Origin: Paguma larvata | Lineage: Eukaryota > Chordata > Mammalia > Carnivora > Viverridae | NCBI GenBank assembly: GCA_030068075.1 | Contig: CM057828.1 | Span: 116,425,699 to 116,489,698, forward strand | Direction: 5' to 3' | DNA length: 64,000 nucleotides | Made by a program: the position numbers and the translations under genes | Shown: positions 1-12,383 of the stretch, in pieces | Numbering within the stretch: the first letter of the stretch is position 1 | Layout: every line of letters starts with the position of its first letter | The notes under the pieces: model-generated | What the model saw: only the letters and a program-made list of their open reading frames with translations | Databases searched by the model: none | Told to the model about the DNA's origin: nothing

Positions 1-222
1 TCTTGCATAAGAGATTTAGAGAAATGTTAAAGAATGTTTAACATGATGTCTTTTGAAACTGAGAAAAATTTGAAACAACCGAACAACAGGAGAAGAGCTG
101 AAAAAAATCACTTGGTCTGTTCACCTAATAAAATACCAACATCAGTGAAAGTGGGTGAGATAGAGCTTACATCTGCCAAGATGGTTAAATGTCACAAATA
201 TACAGTTACACAAACAAACAAA

Positions 223-419
223 ATTTTTTAACGTTTATATTTGAGAGAGAGAGTGGGAGGGAGAGAGAGAGAATGAACGGGAGAGGAGCAGTGAGAGAGA
301 GAGACAAAGGATCTGAAGCAGCTTCCACCCGGACAACAAAGAGAACTCTATTCTGGGCTGGAACTCACAATACGTAGGACAAAGTCGAATGCTCAACCGA
401 CTGAGTCACCCAGGCACCC
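223..419 (-). mobile_element. CAN-SINE, minus strand
   Basis: T-rich start, (GA)n body, tRNA-like end 'gagtcacccaggcaccct'. Confidence 0.9.
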
Positions 420-988
420 TACAAAAAAAGTTTTTGAAGAAGGACATGTGAGGTACAATACATATATTTAAAGGTATGCCAAAAACATCACAATATTAAG
501 GCTATATATGTATACAGTAAAAGTACGAAAACTGAGGAGGGGTGACAGGGTTTCATGGGGACATCCATGGTCTTTGTGATCTTCTTCTTAAACCAGATGT
601 CCAGTACACTGAGGGTTCATTATGCTGTCATTTATACTTTTTATAGATCTACTCTAGTTCATCATTTAAAAAAAGTAACTAAAAAGAGATGCAAACGCCC
701 TCACCCCTCCCGACGAAATCTTGAAACAATTTCTGAATCATGATGAATGAGCTGATGTGTACTCCTGGGCCTTGTGAAGCTCTTGGGAAAAATTAAGAAG
801 GCATATCTGTAACTGCTTGACTTATTTAGTAAAGGAACCCTTACTACTTTAAATCATTTTACCTGCTTCATAAAACATTATAGATTTCTGCATCCCCATT
901 AGAGCTCCTTGACAGCATTCGATTCTACTAAACCGGGGTGGGAGTGGGGTGCAGGGAGAGATAACTAACTGCACTAAAGAACATTTCT
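420..988. other. Intergenic, nothing recognised
   Basis: AT-rich sequence with no coding pattern. A 62-codon frame at 555-743 resembles no known protein. Confidence 0.6.
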
Positions 989-1195
989 TTTCTTAAGTTT
1001 ATTTATTTATTTTGAGAGAGAGCCCAAGTGAGAGGGTGGGGGAGGGGCAGAAAGAGGGAGAGACAGAACCTCAAGCAGGTTCCATGCTGTCAGTGCAGAC
1101 CCCAATGTGGGGCTCAACCCCGCGAACCGTGAGATCATGACCTGAGCCCGGATCAAGACTCGGACGCCTAATTGACGGAGCCACCCAGGCACCTC
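989..1195 (-). mobile_element. CAN-SINE, minus strand
   Basis: Full length. Flanks AAGAACATTTCTT (976-988) and AAGAAAATTTCTT (1197-1209) form a near-perfect target duplication. Confidence 0.92.
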
Positions 1196-1209
1196 AAGAA
1201 AATTTCTTG

Positions 1210-2270
1210 TTTTGTGCATTCTGATATGACTTCAATCTTCCAGGTCCCCAAATCAGAATGATAAAATGAAATTAGAACATTTTAAAGAAGCAATTTGCTC
1301 AAGAGTATTTGTGAGGTTCTCTCACAGGCAAGAGGGCCACATTTTTATTTAAAATATTTATAGAACACACTATGCAATTTATTGATATACAGATAGGTAT
1401 CTCCTCTCTTCATTTCAAAAGCATTCGAAGCACCTAAACCTTTAGTTTGAGTGTAATAAAGTCAGGTGCTTGGGGTAAGATGACATGTATTACACAATGC
1501 CTCACTCACAAGAATGATCCGAACATTCAAAGTTCATGTTCCACATATGATAGACTATCTGCACGCTTAAGCGGCTGGCTGACGCAAATACACAGAAAGT
1601 AAATCTCACCAGCCTCAGAGGTCCGTGAGCTCATTCACGCTCACCCCAGAGTTTCCCAGTCACTGATGGAGTCAGCATTAAGCATAACCTCTCTTGCTAA
1701 TCATTTCGTGATCCCTAAAATACATTAAAAAATACAATTTTGCAATTTCCCAGCAACCTTATAGTACGCATTAGTAATTTTCTTTGCGTGCCCTGTCTCC
1801 ACAGTTGCTAGCCACCTAGAAAAATGTTGAGGTGATCATGTCTGGAAAATGACCCTCTTCAAAGGATTATGGAACTGTTTTTACATCAGCAATTGCCAAT
1901 GACAGGAGAGTCCCAGAGGATACTTCCTCAGAACAGTCTCCCCCAGGTCGGTCTGATCCTACCCAGGCTGGAATTAAAACCTTTCCTTTCCATGAAGCCT
2001 TGTGAGCCCTGATGAACTGGTTTGAACTTTGGGAGCCTCCAAGAAGGAAGTAACAGCAAAGCCTGGTCAAGGAACGTGAGGGTGGGAGGAGGTCAGACGA
2101 GACAGCACGGAGCCCAAGGGGAAGTCAACTATAATAGTGGCTTCCGGGTCACTAGATCCAATCTCCTTGAGATGGTTATTGACTTGAAGGGGTTTTGGTC
2201 AAATCACTTTTGTGATCGGTATGTAAGAAATATGTTAGGAGCCCAAAGTCAGTCAACTTCTTCGTGACTG
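1210..2270. other. Intergenic, nothing recognised
   Basis: Single-copy-looking sequence. Short frames on both strands at 1867-2267 overlap each other and show no domain. Confidence 0.6.
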
Positions 2271-2274
2271 GGGT

Positions 2275-2400
2275 CACATCTATCGAAGATGACACCACAC
2301 CTTAAAGCGGTTTGGAGGCTCACCCGGACTCATTTACATAAGGAGGAAATGGAGGCCAAGTAACTTGCCCAATTATAGCAAAATCGTAAAGCAATTAGCA
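2275..2400 (-). repeat. MIR-like fragment
   Basis: 'catttacataaggaggaaat', then 'caagtaacttgcccaattat' resembles the reversed MIR core; weak. Confidence 0.35.
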
Positions 2401-3084
2401 GGGCTGCTGACAGCAACGGCGGGTTCTTCCCCAGTCCTTGTCCCCCCACCGTGCTGGCACAGACATGTGCGATGAGGTATTGGAAGAGTCTCACCTGCAG
2501 GCTGCAGTAGCCAGATGACAGACTCCCAAACAGGAAACAGTGACCATGGCAACATTTCTAAATATACATCTAGAGGAGGCTTTGTGATTCTTTGATTAGA
2601 GAGGTCCGTTGAGAAAAGTATCTGTCCATACACGCTTATAGAGGCAAACGACATGCTGTTTTCCCAAACGAAGGCAAGAGTTGAGAGCATGGGTAACAAC
2701 TAGAGTCCCTTCTACTTCTAGGTGGACGCTGAGTCCTGAGTGGGAGAAAGTAGCTTCCTTCAAACGCCACCCGAGTGAGAGCTTGTGCTCAGAGACGACA
2801 GAAGTCCAAAAGCAAACACCTAGTTTGAGTAAAGGGAACTACAAGGGTTGCCCTTATTCACCCCGGCCACCCACTGGGAGACACCATCCCCACACGAAGT
2901 GTCCTCCCAACCAAGCAGGGTAGATCTCATTTGTGATGGGCACCTCCACATCATGGGCGTCTTCACCTGTCCCTTCACTGCCAAGTTTACCTGGCTGAGT
3001 TGTCTCTATTGTTTTTTTTTTTCAACTTGTTGCTGACAGCTGCAAGAAGTGTCTTCCACTTTCCCTTCTAGGGAATAAATGTCT
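2400..3084. other. Intergenic, nothing recognised
   Basis: Open frames at 2373-2699 (minus) and 2681-3036 (plus) have no family resemblance and no supporting splice sites. Confidence 0.55.
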
Positions 3085-3215
3085 TACTTTAATGAGGGGC
3101 TTACTCTATGGCGGTTATAGTTCTAAGGGCTTTATGTGCATTAATATTTAATCTTCATAATAACTCTATAAAGTGGGGATTTCTATTATCCCAATTTGAC
3201 AGATGAGACACCAGA
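3085..3215 (-). repeat. MIR fragment
   Basis: 'gttctaagggctttatgtgc' and 'tcttcataataactctataa' plus 'cagatgaga' match the reversed MIR. Confidence 0.55.
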
Positions 3216-4450
3216 AGGTTATGGTTTTATATATATGTACACTCAGGTGGTCCAGGGGGTAATTCACCTGTTCAATCAATGTGTAACCCAAAACAGTGTT
3301 CTAAGATTTGCGAGTTTTTTCAGATGACTTAGAAGAAAAAATAGTGCCACCATTGACCTGTAAAAGATTTTATCTCTATCCATATCTGTATTGGAAGCTG
3401 CTCATGGTTCCCTAATCTTGTGTGGATGCCTATTAAATTTCGCCTCCACACAGGGCTGACTTTGCGGAAGTTTGAATGTCTGTCGACTCTTGAGACCTCA
3501 TATGGCTAAAGAGTAAGGAAAGCACAGCTTCACACACTCTTCGTATTGACCCTCAGGGAGGATTCCTAGCCGCTTAAAAAATCTCAGCTAGAATCTGCTT
3601 CAGGCAAAAGAAAACCCCAGAATTCATTTCCGAAATGTATTTCAATTCATAAAATTATGTGATATCTGCAACATCGTTTTCTCTTAGATACTAATTAGTA
3701 TCTTCGTGATGTGTTAGCTATTTTATATTCTGCCTGGTAGAAAAAGAATTTCAGCCCCACCAGCTTCACGCTTAACACGCTGCTCATTCTCTTGTCTCTG
3801 CCTGTTACATATTTGGGAGCTCAGTAATAAATCAGCTACGAATCTTTTTAGTCATGCTGCAGAAAAAAAAACTGTAGCCATTTCTAAGTCATCTCCACTG
3901 TAACTTAAAAATCAAAAGGTGAAATGAGGCCAGAGCAGAAATGAAACATTTTACACTACCTTTTATATGAATGGACTGACCCAGATGAACCAATAAGTTA
4001 ATATTTCATTTATTCTGGATAGCTCTCTAAACACTTCAAAGCCCTAGGTATAATAGAGTTGATTTCCTTAGTGTGAAGTGGGAAGAACTTTAGCCCTGAA
4101 GCTCAAACTAAAACTGAAAGCCATTCGAGTAAGGCTTTTAACACCACCTTCACCACCTCACGTATCACCTGCACACAAGCAAAAGAGAAGTAGCCCAATC
4201 CGGGTTGACGAATGACAGAAAAACCGGTTCTTATGTAAGAGGCACTGCACACCTCACCCAGTTACATAATTAAGTATATTTGGCAGGAGATTGCTAACGA
4301 GACTGGAATACCCGGCTTGTTTGTAAGTGTTCCAACACAAGTAGGGATGGGAACAGACATCGAGAGCCACCAATCTCATGCATTCGAAACCTCAGAGCAG
4401 CCTTTTAATGGACCATGTCTGAATAAACACCCTGCCAGTTTGCTCGGGTG
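3216..4450. other. Intergenic, nothing recognised
   Basis: AT-rich, no frame over 60 codons, no young repeat. Confidence 0.65.
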
Positions 4451-4838
4451 CTGTCTTAGTGTGGGCTGCTAGGATAAAATCCTATCGTCTGGGTGGCTTG
4501 AGCAACAGACACTTACCTCCTCACAGTTCTAGAGGCTGGAAGTCTGAGAACGGGGTGTCAGTATGGTCCATTTCTGGTGAGGGTCTTCCTCTTGGCTTGC
4601 AGATGGCCACTTCTTGTTGTGTGCTCACATGGCCTTTTCTGGGTGCATGCACATGGAGAAGTAGAGACATCTCTCTCTCTCTTCCTCTTCTTACAAAGGC
4701 ACTAGGGGTCCCTCGATGGCTCAGTTGGTTAAGCGTCCGACTTCAGCTCGGGTCATGATCTCACAGTTCGTGAGTTCGAGCCCCGCGTCAGGCTCAGTGC
4801 TGACAGCTCAGAGCCTGGAGCCTTCTTCGGATTCTGTG

Positions 4839-4878
<40 letters not shown>

Positions 4879-5190
4879 CTTCCCCTGCTTGTGCTTGGTC
4901 TCTCTCTCTCTCAAAAATAAATAAAAACATTTAAAAAAAAAAAAGGCACTAATTCTATCATGGAGGTCCCATATTCCATCATAGAGTCCGCATACATGGA
5001 GAAATAGAGACATCTCTCTCTCTCTTCCTCATCTTACAAAGGCACTAATTCCATCATGGAGGTCCCATATTTATCACCTAATCGAAGCCTAATTACCTTC
5101 TAAAGGTCCCACCTCCAAATACCACCCATTGGGGGGTTAGGACCACAACTATGAACTTGGGTGGGACACAAACATTCAGTCCATAATAGT
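4451..5190 (-). mobile_element. MLT1-type MaLR LTR with internal duplication
   Basis: The minus-strand reading begins TATGGACTGAATGTTTGTG at 5190 and ends ACTAAGACA near 4451, as in MLT1 LTRs. A segment of about 105 bp containing 'acatggagaa.tagagacatctc' occurs twice (from 4651 and from 4994), and a SINE sits in between. A normal MLT1 of this type is near 370-380 bp; the extra length is the SINE plus the duplication. Confidence 0.75.
4705..4941 (+). mobile_element. CAN-SINE nested in MLT1
   Basis: Full-length copy with a long (TC)n run (about 4843-4876) and A tail. Perfect duplications AAAGGCACTA flank it at 4695-4704 and 4942-4951. Confidence 0.93.
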
Positions 5191-6020
5191 TGCCTGTGTT
5201 AGGGAAGATCCTAATCCTCACAATGTCATTCTTTTGTCTTTTTCCTTTTAAAACCAGTCTTCAAAAAGTGAATCTTCTTCACTCATTGCCTCTCCTTCCT
5301 GGCCCTCTGCAATTGAGGGACTTACACCATCAACCAAGATACTAAAGGCTTTCTTTTCAGTCAGCAAATCTAAATGGCCTTCCTCAGCCCTCACCATCCC
5401 TGATCCCTTTGTAGTAAGGCACTCTAAAGCCTACCTTCCTTTCTCAAACTCTCTCATCCACAAATGTAATAAGGGTTTAGAAACAAACCACCTGGGGTTC
5501 AAATTTGGGTACTAGACAATTACAAGTTACTTAATTCTTGAGTCTCAGTTTCCTTCCTCACTTATAAAACTAAGAATACTTTTTGCCTGTGCTCAGGAGA
5601 TTTGTGTGGATTAAATGAAACAAGGCAATGAGGCATCGACCGCTAGGTCATCTGTAAGTTATTAGTGTTCCTTCTCTCTCTGTCTACAGCCTTGTTCTTG
5701 CCCCTGAGTGCGATTCCATAATTTCTATTTGCCTTTAGCACACCTCCCCCTGGACTTCCAACTCAACGTGTACAAACCTAAGCTAATACATTCGTCTACT
5801 CTTGCCTACTCTCCCATAGTTGATTGGGGGCTAATGGTACCAGCCCTCTTCCCAACCCCTGGGCCAGAATTCCAATGATACTGAAATTAATGGAGACGTA
5901 AGAAAAAGGACTTACTTAGAATTAGAACACCTCTGAGAGGCCCTGTCTGTGTCTATCAGCCGCAGAAACATCTGGCACCCAGGCAAGCCCTATGAAATGC
6001 ATCCCTCTGAATGTTTAAAC
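5191..6020. other. Intergenic around a MIR
   Basis: Apart from the MIR at 5470-5665, nothing is recognised. Confidence 0.55.
5470..5665 (+). repeat. MIR fragment
   Basis: 'cctggggttcaaatttggg', 'agttacttaattcttgagtc' and 'tttgtgtggattaaatgaaa' follow the MIR order. Confidence 0.6.
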
Positions 6021-6190
6021 CAGTGGTTTTCCAAGTGGGTCCCCCGCCAGAAGCAACAGCATCACCTAAAAACTTGTTAGGAAAGTGAATTCTTGGCCCT
6101 CCTCAGATCTGCAGAATCAGACACTCAGAATGGGACCCAGCATTTTCCAGGCAATCAGGGTACAAACTAAAGTTGGAAATCTAGTGGTAT
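6021..6190 (+). mobile_element. MER5A-like hAT fragment
   Basis: Begins CAGTGGTTTTCCAAGTGGG, followed by 'agcatcacctaaaaacttgt' and 'ctgcagaatcagac', the layout of the small non-autonomous hAT-Charlie element MER5A. Confidence 0.65.
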
Positions 6191-7315
6191 AAACAACCCA
6201 CTACCCTGGACCTTAACAGAAAACAAATACTTAAATGTTGCCTACAATACATGAATATTTAAACATTAGTATACACTTAATTCCATCGGTATAAAACGAT
6301 TTACAATTGTATAACAACCTGTAAAACAGACATTATCTTGGTCTATTTTATTCCATTATAAAAAGGTCAGACATAATCTTGGTGCTATAAAACCAAAAAT
6401 ATTTCCATTTCCTACCCATAAATGCAAACTATTTAGAGAAGACTGAAAATGTACCTAGCTTAACTGTGTGAGAAGAATATTCTTAAGGAACAAAAGGTAA
6501 CTTACAGAAGCAGATTCCCACTTGAATCTGTTATACGACAATAAGTAAAACTACCTTCAGGAATGGAAAGGTTGAATTTGTTTTTACTTTAATGTGAAAC
6601 ACCTCCTCCCCATGATCGAAATAGCATGCGATACACATGATCAGTGACATTTCAGAGGCCAGGATATGCAGAGGAAAAACTTAGCTATTTAAATATACTA
6701 TGTTAATTGCCGTCTCCAAAGAGATTAGGTTAAAATAATTGGTACATAAAAATGCCTTTGGAGACACAGGAAATCTCAGATCTGCTTTCCACTAGTAGAA
6801 CAAGGACACATTAACAAGAGAGATTTAAATCAGACAGCTGCAAGTTCCTTCACAAGATAATGGATCATACAGCAAGGGGCAAAGCAACACCACCACCAAA
6901 GGCGCCCTGGAAATATTGAGGGGGTGGGAGGGAGTTGGTTGCTAACCACAGAAACTGCCCCAGAGTCCACAAAACCTGTGAATGACAGTCAACAATGAAG
7001 GGCTTCAGAACAATGAAATCAAAGAAACATGGCCACCTATTGTTTATGAAGGCTTGTTTTCTCAACGGATTATTATCTAGCTAAAAATCAAATGCCTAGA
7101 GAAGAGTTTACCTTTCAAAGGTCATTCAGGTAAGTTATTTCTACACATAGGATTATAAAACACCCATCAGTGCTGAAAGGTGCCCCTTGTCTGCCTACGA
7201 TTTACTTGCTTCTGTTATTACTGACTTCAAGTCACTGAGCAGATACTGAATATATTTCAGCAACATTTACATACTGGTTATCTTGGTTGTGTCTAGCTTT
7301 TCTAGTTGCATTTAT
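6191..7315. other. Intergenic, nothing recognised
   Basis: AT-rich sequence without repeats I could name; the 66-codon minus-strand frame at 6865-7065 has no domain. Confidence 0.6.
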
Positions 7316-7335
7316 GTACGTAGTCAAGTAATTTT

Positions 7336-7531
7336 TTTTTACATGTTTATTTTTGAGGGAGACAGAGGGTAAGCGGGGGAGGGGCAGAGAGAGAGGGAGA
7401 CACAGAATCCAAAGCAGGCTCCAGGCTCTGCACTGAGCACAGAGCCTGACAAGAAGCTTGAACCCATGAGCCTAGAGATCATAACTTTAACCGGAGTCAG
7501 ATGCTCAACCGAATGAGCCACCCACGCTCCC
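7336..7531 (-). mobile_element. CAN-SINE, minus strand
   Basis: Flanked by 'tacgtagtcaagtaattttt' and 'tatgtagtcatgtaatttt', a long, slightly diverged target duplication. Confidence 0.92.
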
Positions 7532-7827
7532 TATGTAGTCATGTAATTTTGTCTCAAGTATTAAATGGACCCTTTCTCTTGTTTCCCCACAGTTCAGCAG
7601 GAAGCCGGCTACAACTTCATCGAGTCTCACTGTCGTTTTGGGATCACTGGGAAGAAAGAACCACGACCGAAGACCTCAGAATTCCTACTGCGCATGCCCA
7701 GAGCATATCTTTGGGCTATAAGAAGGCTAGTTTGTTCCCAATTTCCCTGTGTAGCCATTGCTATTAATTCACTGGAAATACCCTGAAATCCTCAAAGGAA
7801 ATTCTGGTATTAAAGAGAAAAGGGCTT

Positions 7828-8055
7828 GGGGCACCTGGGTAGCTCAGTCGGTTAAGCATCCAACTTCGGTGCAGGTCGTGATCTCACAGTTGTTGAGTTC
7901 AAGCCTGTGTTGGGCTCTGTGCTGACAGCTCAGAGGCTGGAGACTCTTTCAGAGTCTGTGTCTCCCTCTCTTTCTGCCCCTGCCCTGCTTATGCTCTGTC
8001 TCTCTTTCTCTCTCTCAAAAATAAACATTAAAAAAATGTTTTTAATAATAAAAAA
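7828..8055 (+). mobile_element. CAN-SINE, plus strand
   Basis: Full-length felid-type copy ('gctgacagctcagaggctgg') with tail; similar AGAGAAAAG flanks on both sides. Confidence 0.92.
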
Positions 8056-8071
8056 AGAGAGAGAGAGAAAA

Positions 8072-8762
8072 GCTTTTTACCATATCTCAGCTTACCATCC
8101 AAGTTTTATGCTCCAGGATTGACCACTCTTTGGATGACATCTATTTCTTTCAGGAGAAACCAGGACCTCAACAAAGGTATGTGATTTGGCCATGTGTTCT
8201 TGAAAATGAAATCCACCAACAATCAATCACCAGCCAAGGGTCAGATCCATTATGCCAGCACAGTGTACGGACCATTAGTTATCCAGTGCAGATCAGACTG
8301 CAGATCTGGGCTGTTTATTTTCAATCTCACCACATCTAGGATTCAGAAACTCCTAGGGTTCAACCTCACAGCGTGGTCTACTATTTAAAGGTTTAAAAGA
8401 CTGTGGAGAATGTATGCCAAATTTTAGTGGTGGTCTCATCTGGCTGGTAGACTACAGGTAGCTTTTATTTCTTATTTTTACATATCTGTATTTTATGATA
8501 TTTTTACAAGCCATTTTGGGTGTAATAAAAATGTTAAAAGAAAGTAGTATCGAGAAGAATAATATTCTCTTGGCTTTGCCTAGGATCTTCAATGAGTCTG
8601 GAGAGAGTTGATGCTGGAAAGGAGGAAAAGCTAGTTATAACAGGAAAAGAATGGGGACCCAAACTAGGACAGTGGAGATGAAAGATATTCAAGTGGCAAA
8701 ATTGACAGCAGTAGGTGACGGGGTATAAAAATGGGAGTGAATGTTTAAAGATGACCCTCAGG
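8072..8762. other. Intergenic, nothing recognised
   Basis: Short overlapping frames only (8130-8388, 8534-8785); no evidence of coding. Confidence 0.55.
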
Positions 8763-8842
8763 TCATTTCTCTGCCCCTCTCCCACTTGTGCTCTCTCTCT
8801 CTCAAAAACAAATAAATTAACTAAAAAAATTTATTTTAAAGA
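8763..8842 (+). mobile_element. CAN-SINE 3' fragment
   Basis: Only the CT-rich end and 'caaataaattaac' tail are present; the tRNA-like head is missing, so it is a 5'-truncated insertion. Confidence 0.7.
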
Positions 8843-8920
8843 GAAGGAAACTTGTTACACCGAGAAGATTAGAAGTTTCCCCAGGGTCACACAAGCCATA
8901 AAGGCAGAATCCAAAGCAAC

Positions 8921-9545
8921 CAAAAAGAATGAAATTTCAACATTTGCAACAACATGGATGGGACTGAGGGTATTTTTTTTTTTTAATGTTTATATGTTTC
9001 CGAGACAGAGAGAGACAGAGTACAAGTACAGGAAGGGCAGAGAGAGAGGGAGACACAGAATCCCAAACAGGCTCCAGGCTCTGAGCTGTCAGCACAGAGC
9101 CTGACACGGGGCTCAAATTCACGAACTGTGAGAGATCATCACCTGAGCCCAAGTCAGATGCTTTAACCAACTGAGCCGCTCCAGCTCCCCAGAACTAGAG
9201 GTTATTATGCTAAGCAAAATGAGTCAGAGAAAGACAAATACCATATGACTTCACTCATATGTGGAATTTAAGATACAAAACAGATGAACATAAGGGAAGG
9301 AAAGCAAAAATAATATAAAAACAGGGAGGGGGACAAAACATAAGAGACTCAAATACAGAGAACAGACGGAAGGTTGCTGGGTGGGGGGATGGGCTAAATG
9401 GGTAAGAGGAGTTAAGGAAGACATTTGTTGGGATGAACACTGGGTTATACATCGGGGATGAATCACTGGAATCTACTCCTGAAATCATTATTGCACTATA
9501 TATGTTAACTAACTTGGGTGTAAATTGAAAAATAAAAAACTTTTT
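8921..9545 (+). mobile_element. L1 3' end, carnivore type, interrupted by a SINE
   Basis: Sense-strand L1 tail with 'caacaacatggatgggactga', a split by a minus-strand SINE, then 'gctaagcaaaatgagtcag', 'catatgacttcactcatatg' and a 3' UTR ending near 'tgaaaaataaaaaac' with an A-rich tail. It is truncated and noncoding. Confidence 0.8.
8971..9190 (-). mobile_element. CAN-SINE nested in the L1 tail
   Basis: The poly-T start at 8971 and 'gagccgctccagctcccc' end mark a minus-strand copy. The flanks 'gactgaggg' and 'aactagagg' are a diverged target duplication. Confidence 0.88.
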
Positions 9546-10311
9546 TTAAAAAAGAAAAAATTCAGAAGCTCTGTTTCTCTTAAGAGATAATAAATTTCAA
9601 TGCAATACAATTGTACGAAAGTAAAGTAGCTGAATCCAACATACTTAATTATTTTACCCCCTCGAACGGAATCATCACACCAGTTTTTCTTTCCTACTCC
9701 GTGAAATCGATCTGGGCGACTCCAGATTTAGAATTATGAAAAGATTTCATTCCCTTCACCAGCACTACAGGAAAGTTAGTGAAGGATTGATCAGGAATCC
9801 TCATTTCCTGGCTCACTTAGTCCCTTCCTGTAACTGCAAATCATATAGTTCTTTAAAGAAATAAAATGATTAGCCCAGAAACTAGGACCCCGAACAAAGG
9901 GAAATATATTTGTGGCTAATGAAGATATTCAAGATCCGAGCAGCAAGGCCTCCTAAAGCCAGTGTTAGCGGAATACCAAAGGAACTTGGTTCCTACTCTT
10001 GATAGAGTGTTACTGCTTTTTTTCAAGATTGCGTGTGTGTGTGTGTGTGTGTGTGTTATAGCTTTTAATATTAAGAGTCAAAAGAAAGTATTAAGTAAAA
10101 ATAAAAAAGCAAACAAAAAACAGATGAGTTCAGAATGGAAGAATAAGTGATGGTAGAGAGTACTTCGGTCAAACAGGTGAGAGCAGTAGGGCACATTTAT
10201 GCCAGGGAGAGAGATTTATTTAGCTGCCATGATTTTCTACTAACATATGGAGAGAGACTTGGCAGAATCTGACAGATTAGATCAGAGTAGATTAGGTATA
10301 CATGTTTTTGT
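9546..10311. other. Intergenic with a TG microsatellite
   Basis: No gene or named repeat apart from the TG run. Confidence 0.6.
10031..10056 (+). repeat. (TG)n microsatellite
   Basis: About 12 TG units following 'attgc'. Confidence 0.95.
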
Positions 10312-10324
10312 TTGTGTTTTGAAC

Positions 10325-10502
10325 TTTGTTTTTTCTTAAGTTCATTTCTTTATTTTCAAGAGAAAGAGAGAGCCAGCCGGGAGGTGGCTGTCAGCATGGA
10401 GGCTGACGCGGGGCATGGCGTGATCCCAGGAACCATGAAATCATGGCCTGAGCTGAAACCAAGAGTCAGGGGCTTAATCGACTGAGCCACCCAGGTGCCC
10501 CT
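10325..10502 (-). mobile_element. CAN-SINE, minus strand
   Basis: Target duplication TGTGTTTTGAACT on both sides (from 10312 and from 10503). Confidence 0.92.
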
Positions 10503-10546
10503 GTGTTTTGAACTCTAAGGTAAAAATTAAAAATGACCTAGGGCGA

Positions 10547-10765
10547 GGGGCACCTGGGTGCCTCAGTTGGTTAAGCATCTGACTTCGGCTCAGGTCATAA
10601 TCTCACAGTTCATGAATTCAAGCCCCACATCGGGCTCTTATGCTGACAGCTCTGAGCCTGGAGCCTGCTTTGGATTCTGTGTCTCCCTCTCTCTCTGTCC
10701 CTCCCCTGCTCATGCTGTCTCTCTCTCTCTCAAAGATAAATAAAACATAAAAAAAAATTTTTAAT
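10547..10765 (+). mobile_element. CAN-SINE, plus strand
   Basis: Starts 45 bases after the minus-strand copy ending at 10502. Flanks 'aaaaatgacctagg' and 'aaaaatggcctagg' are its target duplication. Confidence 0.93.
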
Positions 10766-10779
10766 AAAAATGGCCTAGG

Positions 10780-11164
10780 AACCAACTTTCATTATAAGAT
10801 CAAGATGCATTCTTAAGGGAGGCCATCACTACAGGGCTTTTTGGAAAGCAAAGGATAGTAGACTGGTGCATGCTGTATCAGTCCTGAACAGAACAGGACA
10901 ATGAATGCTGTGCTTCTACGATTCTAGAACATTCTTTCTGACTCTAAGATCTCTCCTCTGAGATGTTGTTCTTGGCTGACTCTTCTCACACCACAAGAGA
11001 ATTTATTAATTCTGAAGAACCTCTTGCCATCCCTGGCAGCTGGAAGAACCCCAGCTCCTTGCTGCCCCCGGGTGTGCTGTGACATAGCACCCCCACCTTT
11101 ACCATCAACTTCTGAACTCCCATATGAAGCTACCCAATATAAAGCTTCTGGATTTGTTGGCTCT
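10780..11164. other. Intergenic, nothing recognised
   Basis: No frame of note and no repeat identified. Confidence 0.55.
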
Positions 11165-11490
11165 CTATTGTATTATTTTTTTTGACAGACCTTTATTTTT
11201 TAGAGCAGTTTCAGATTCACACAAAAACTGAGCAGAAATAACAGAGATTTTCCTGTCCCCATACTTGCATACCCTCCCCCACTATGGGCATCCTACACCA
11301 GGGTGTTATATTTGTTACAACTGATGAACCTATACTGATACCTCATCATCACTCAAAGTCCGTAGTTTGCAATAGTGTTCACTGTTGGTACTGTACATTC
11401 TGTGAATCTTGACAAGTATATAATGACACAGACCCACTCTGCTAGCATTATACAAAATAGTTTCACTGCCTGAATTTTGATTAATTCTTA
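11165..11490 (-). mobile_element. Old L1 3' end, antisense (L1M-like)
   Basis: Starts with a T-rich end, then 'agagcagtttcagattcaca', a 'ctcccccactatgggcatcc' segment and 'atagtttcactgcctgaa'. This is the recognisable reverse of an ancient L1 tail. Confidence 0.6.
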
Positions 11491-12373
11491 AGTTAGAAAA
11501 TCTATGAATCAAATTTAATTAATCGAAGAGATACCTGAGTAATAAAAACAAATTTTTTAGGTCATTACAACAGGGAACAGAGATGGTTAAACAATATGAA
11601 ATTTAAAAAAAAATGTCTCTTAGCTTAACTCACTATCAAATTATTCTCTGTCGGTAACATAATTGTATGGGGGTGTGTTAAAGGTCTTAACTAAAGTTCA
11701 GTTGCTAGCAAATTGGTCAGTGGAGAGCTGACCACAACTGTCTAGAATGAAAAAAAAAAAAAGAAAGAAACGCAGGTGAAAATCAAAAGCACAAATCAGA
11801 GTTTAATGTCGTCTAAGGTATGGTCTCCCCAAAATATATCACTCAGAGGACCCATGGGAACGTCACTGATCAGTAGACACTTCATTGAAACCACACATTC
11901 CCTGTTCAGCCTACACTTGACAATACACCTCCACTTTTCTTACCGTTACAAGCTAGAGGCCTTAAAGATGGCTTTGAGTTTTTTACTCATGGTTTCCTGA
12001 TTCCTGAACCTGAGAATTCTCTCTGCTTCCCAGACCCCTTGCTCATTCAGTGCTTCTCGGAGGCCACTCCCTTCACCTGAGATACCCAGATCACCAGACA
12101 TACCAACCTCGACTTCATCACCTGTAGCTGGGGTTGATAATATTTGCCTTCAGAGGTGTGTGTTGAAGCATTGAACAAACATGTCCCTACTTCCTAACAT
12201 AGAAGTCATTCATAAACAGTGAATAATTTTATTATTTTCGGGACTTCTAAATTTACCTATAATTGTTCTGACAAGTATTACAAATATCAATGTATACTTC
12301 CCCCTACCATTAGCCTGTTAAGCTTCCTGAGGCCAAGATCTGTTTTGCTCATCTTGGTGTCCCCTTAAAACAC
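11491..12373. other. Intergenic, nothing recognised
   Basis: Contains an A run near 11748-11762. The 74-codon frame at 11776-12000 has no domain. Confidence 0.55.
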
Positions 12374-12383
12374 AGCAAGTTTA

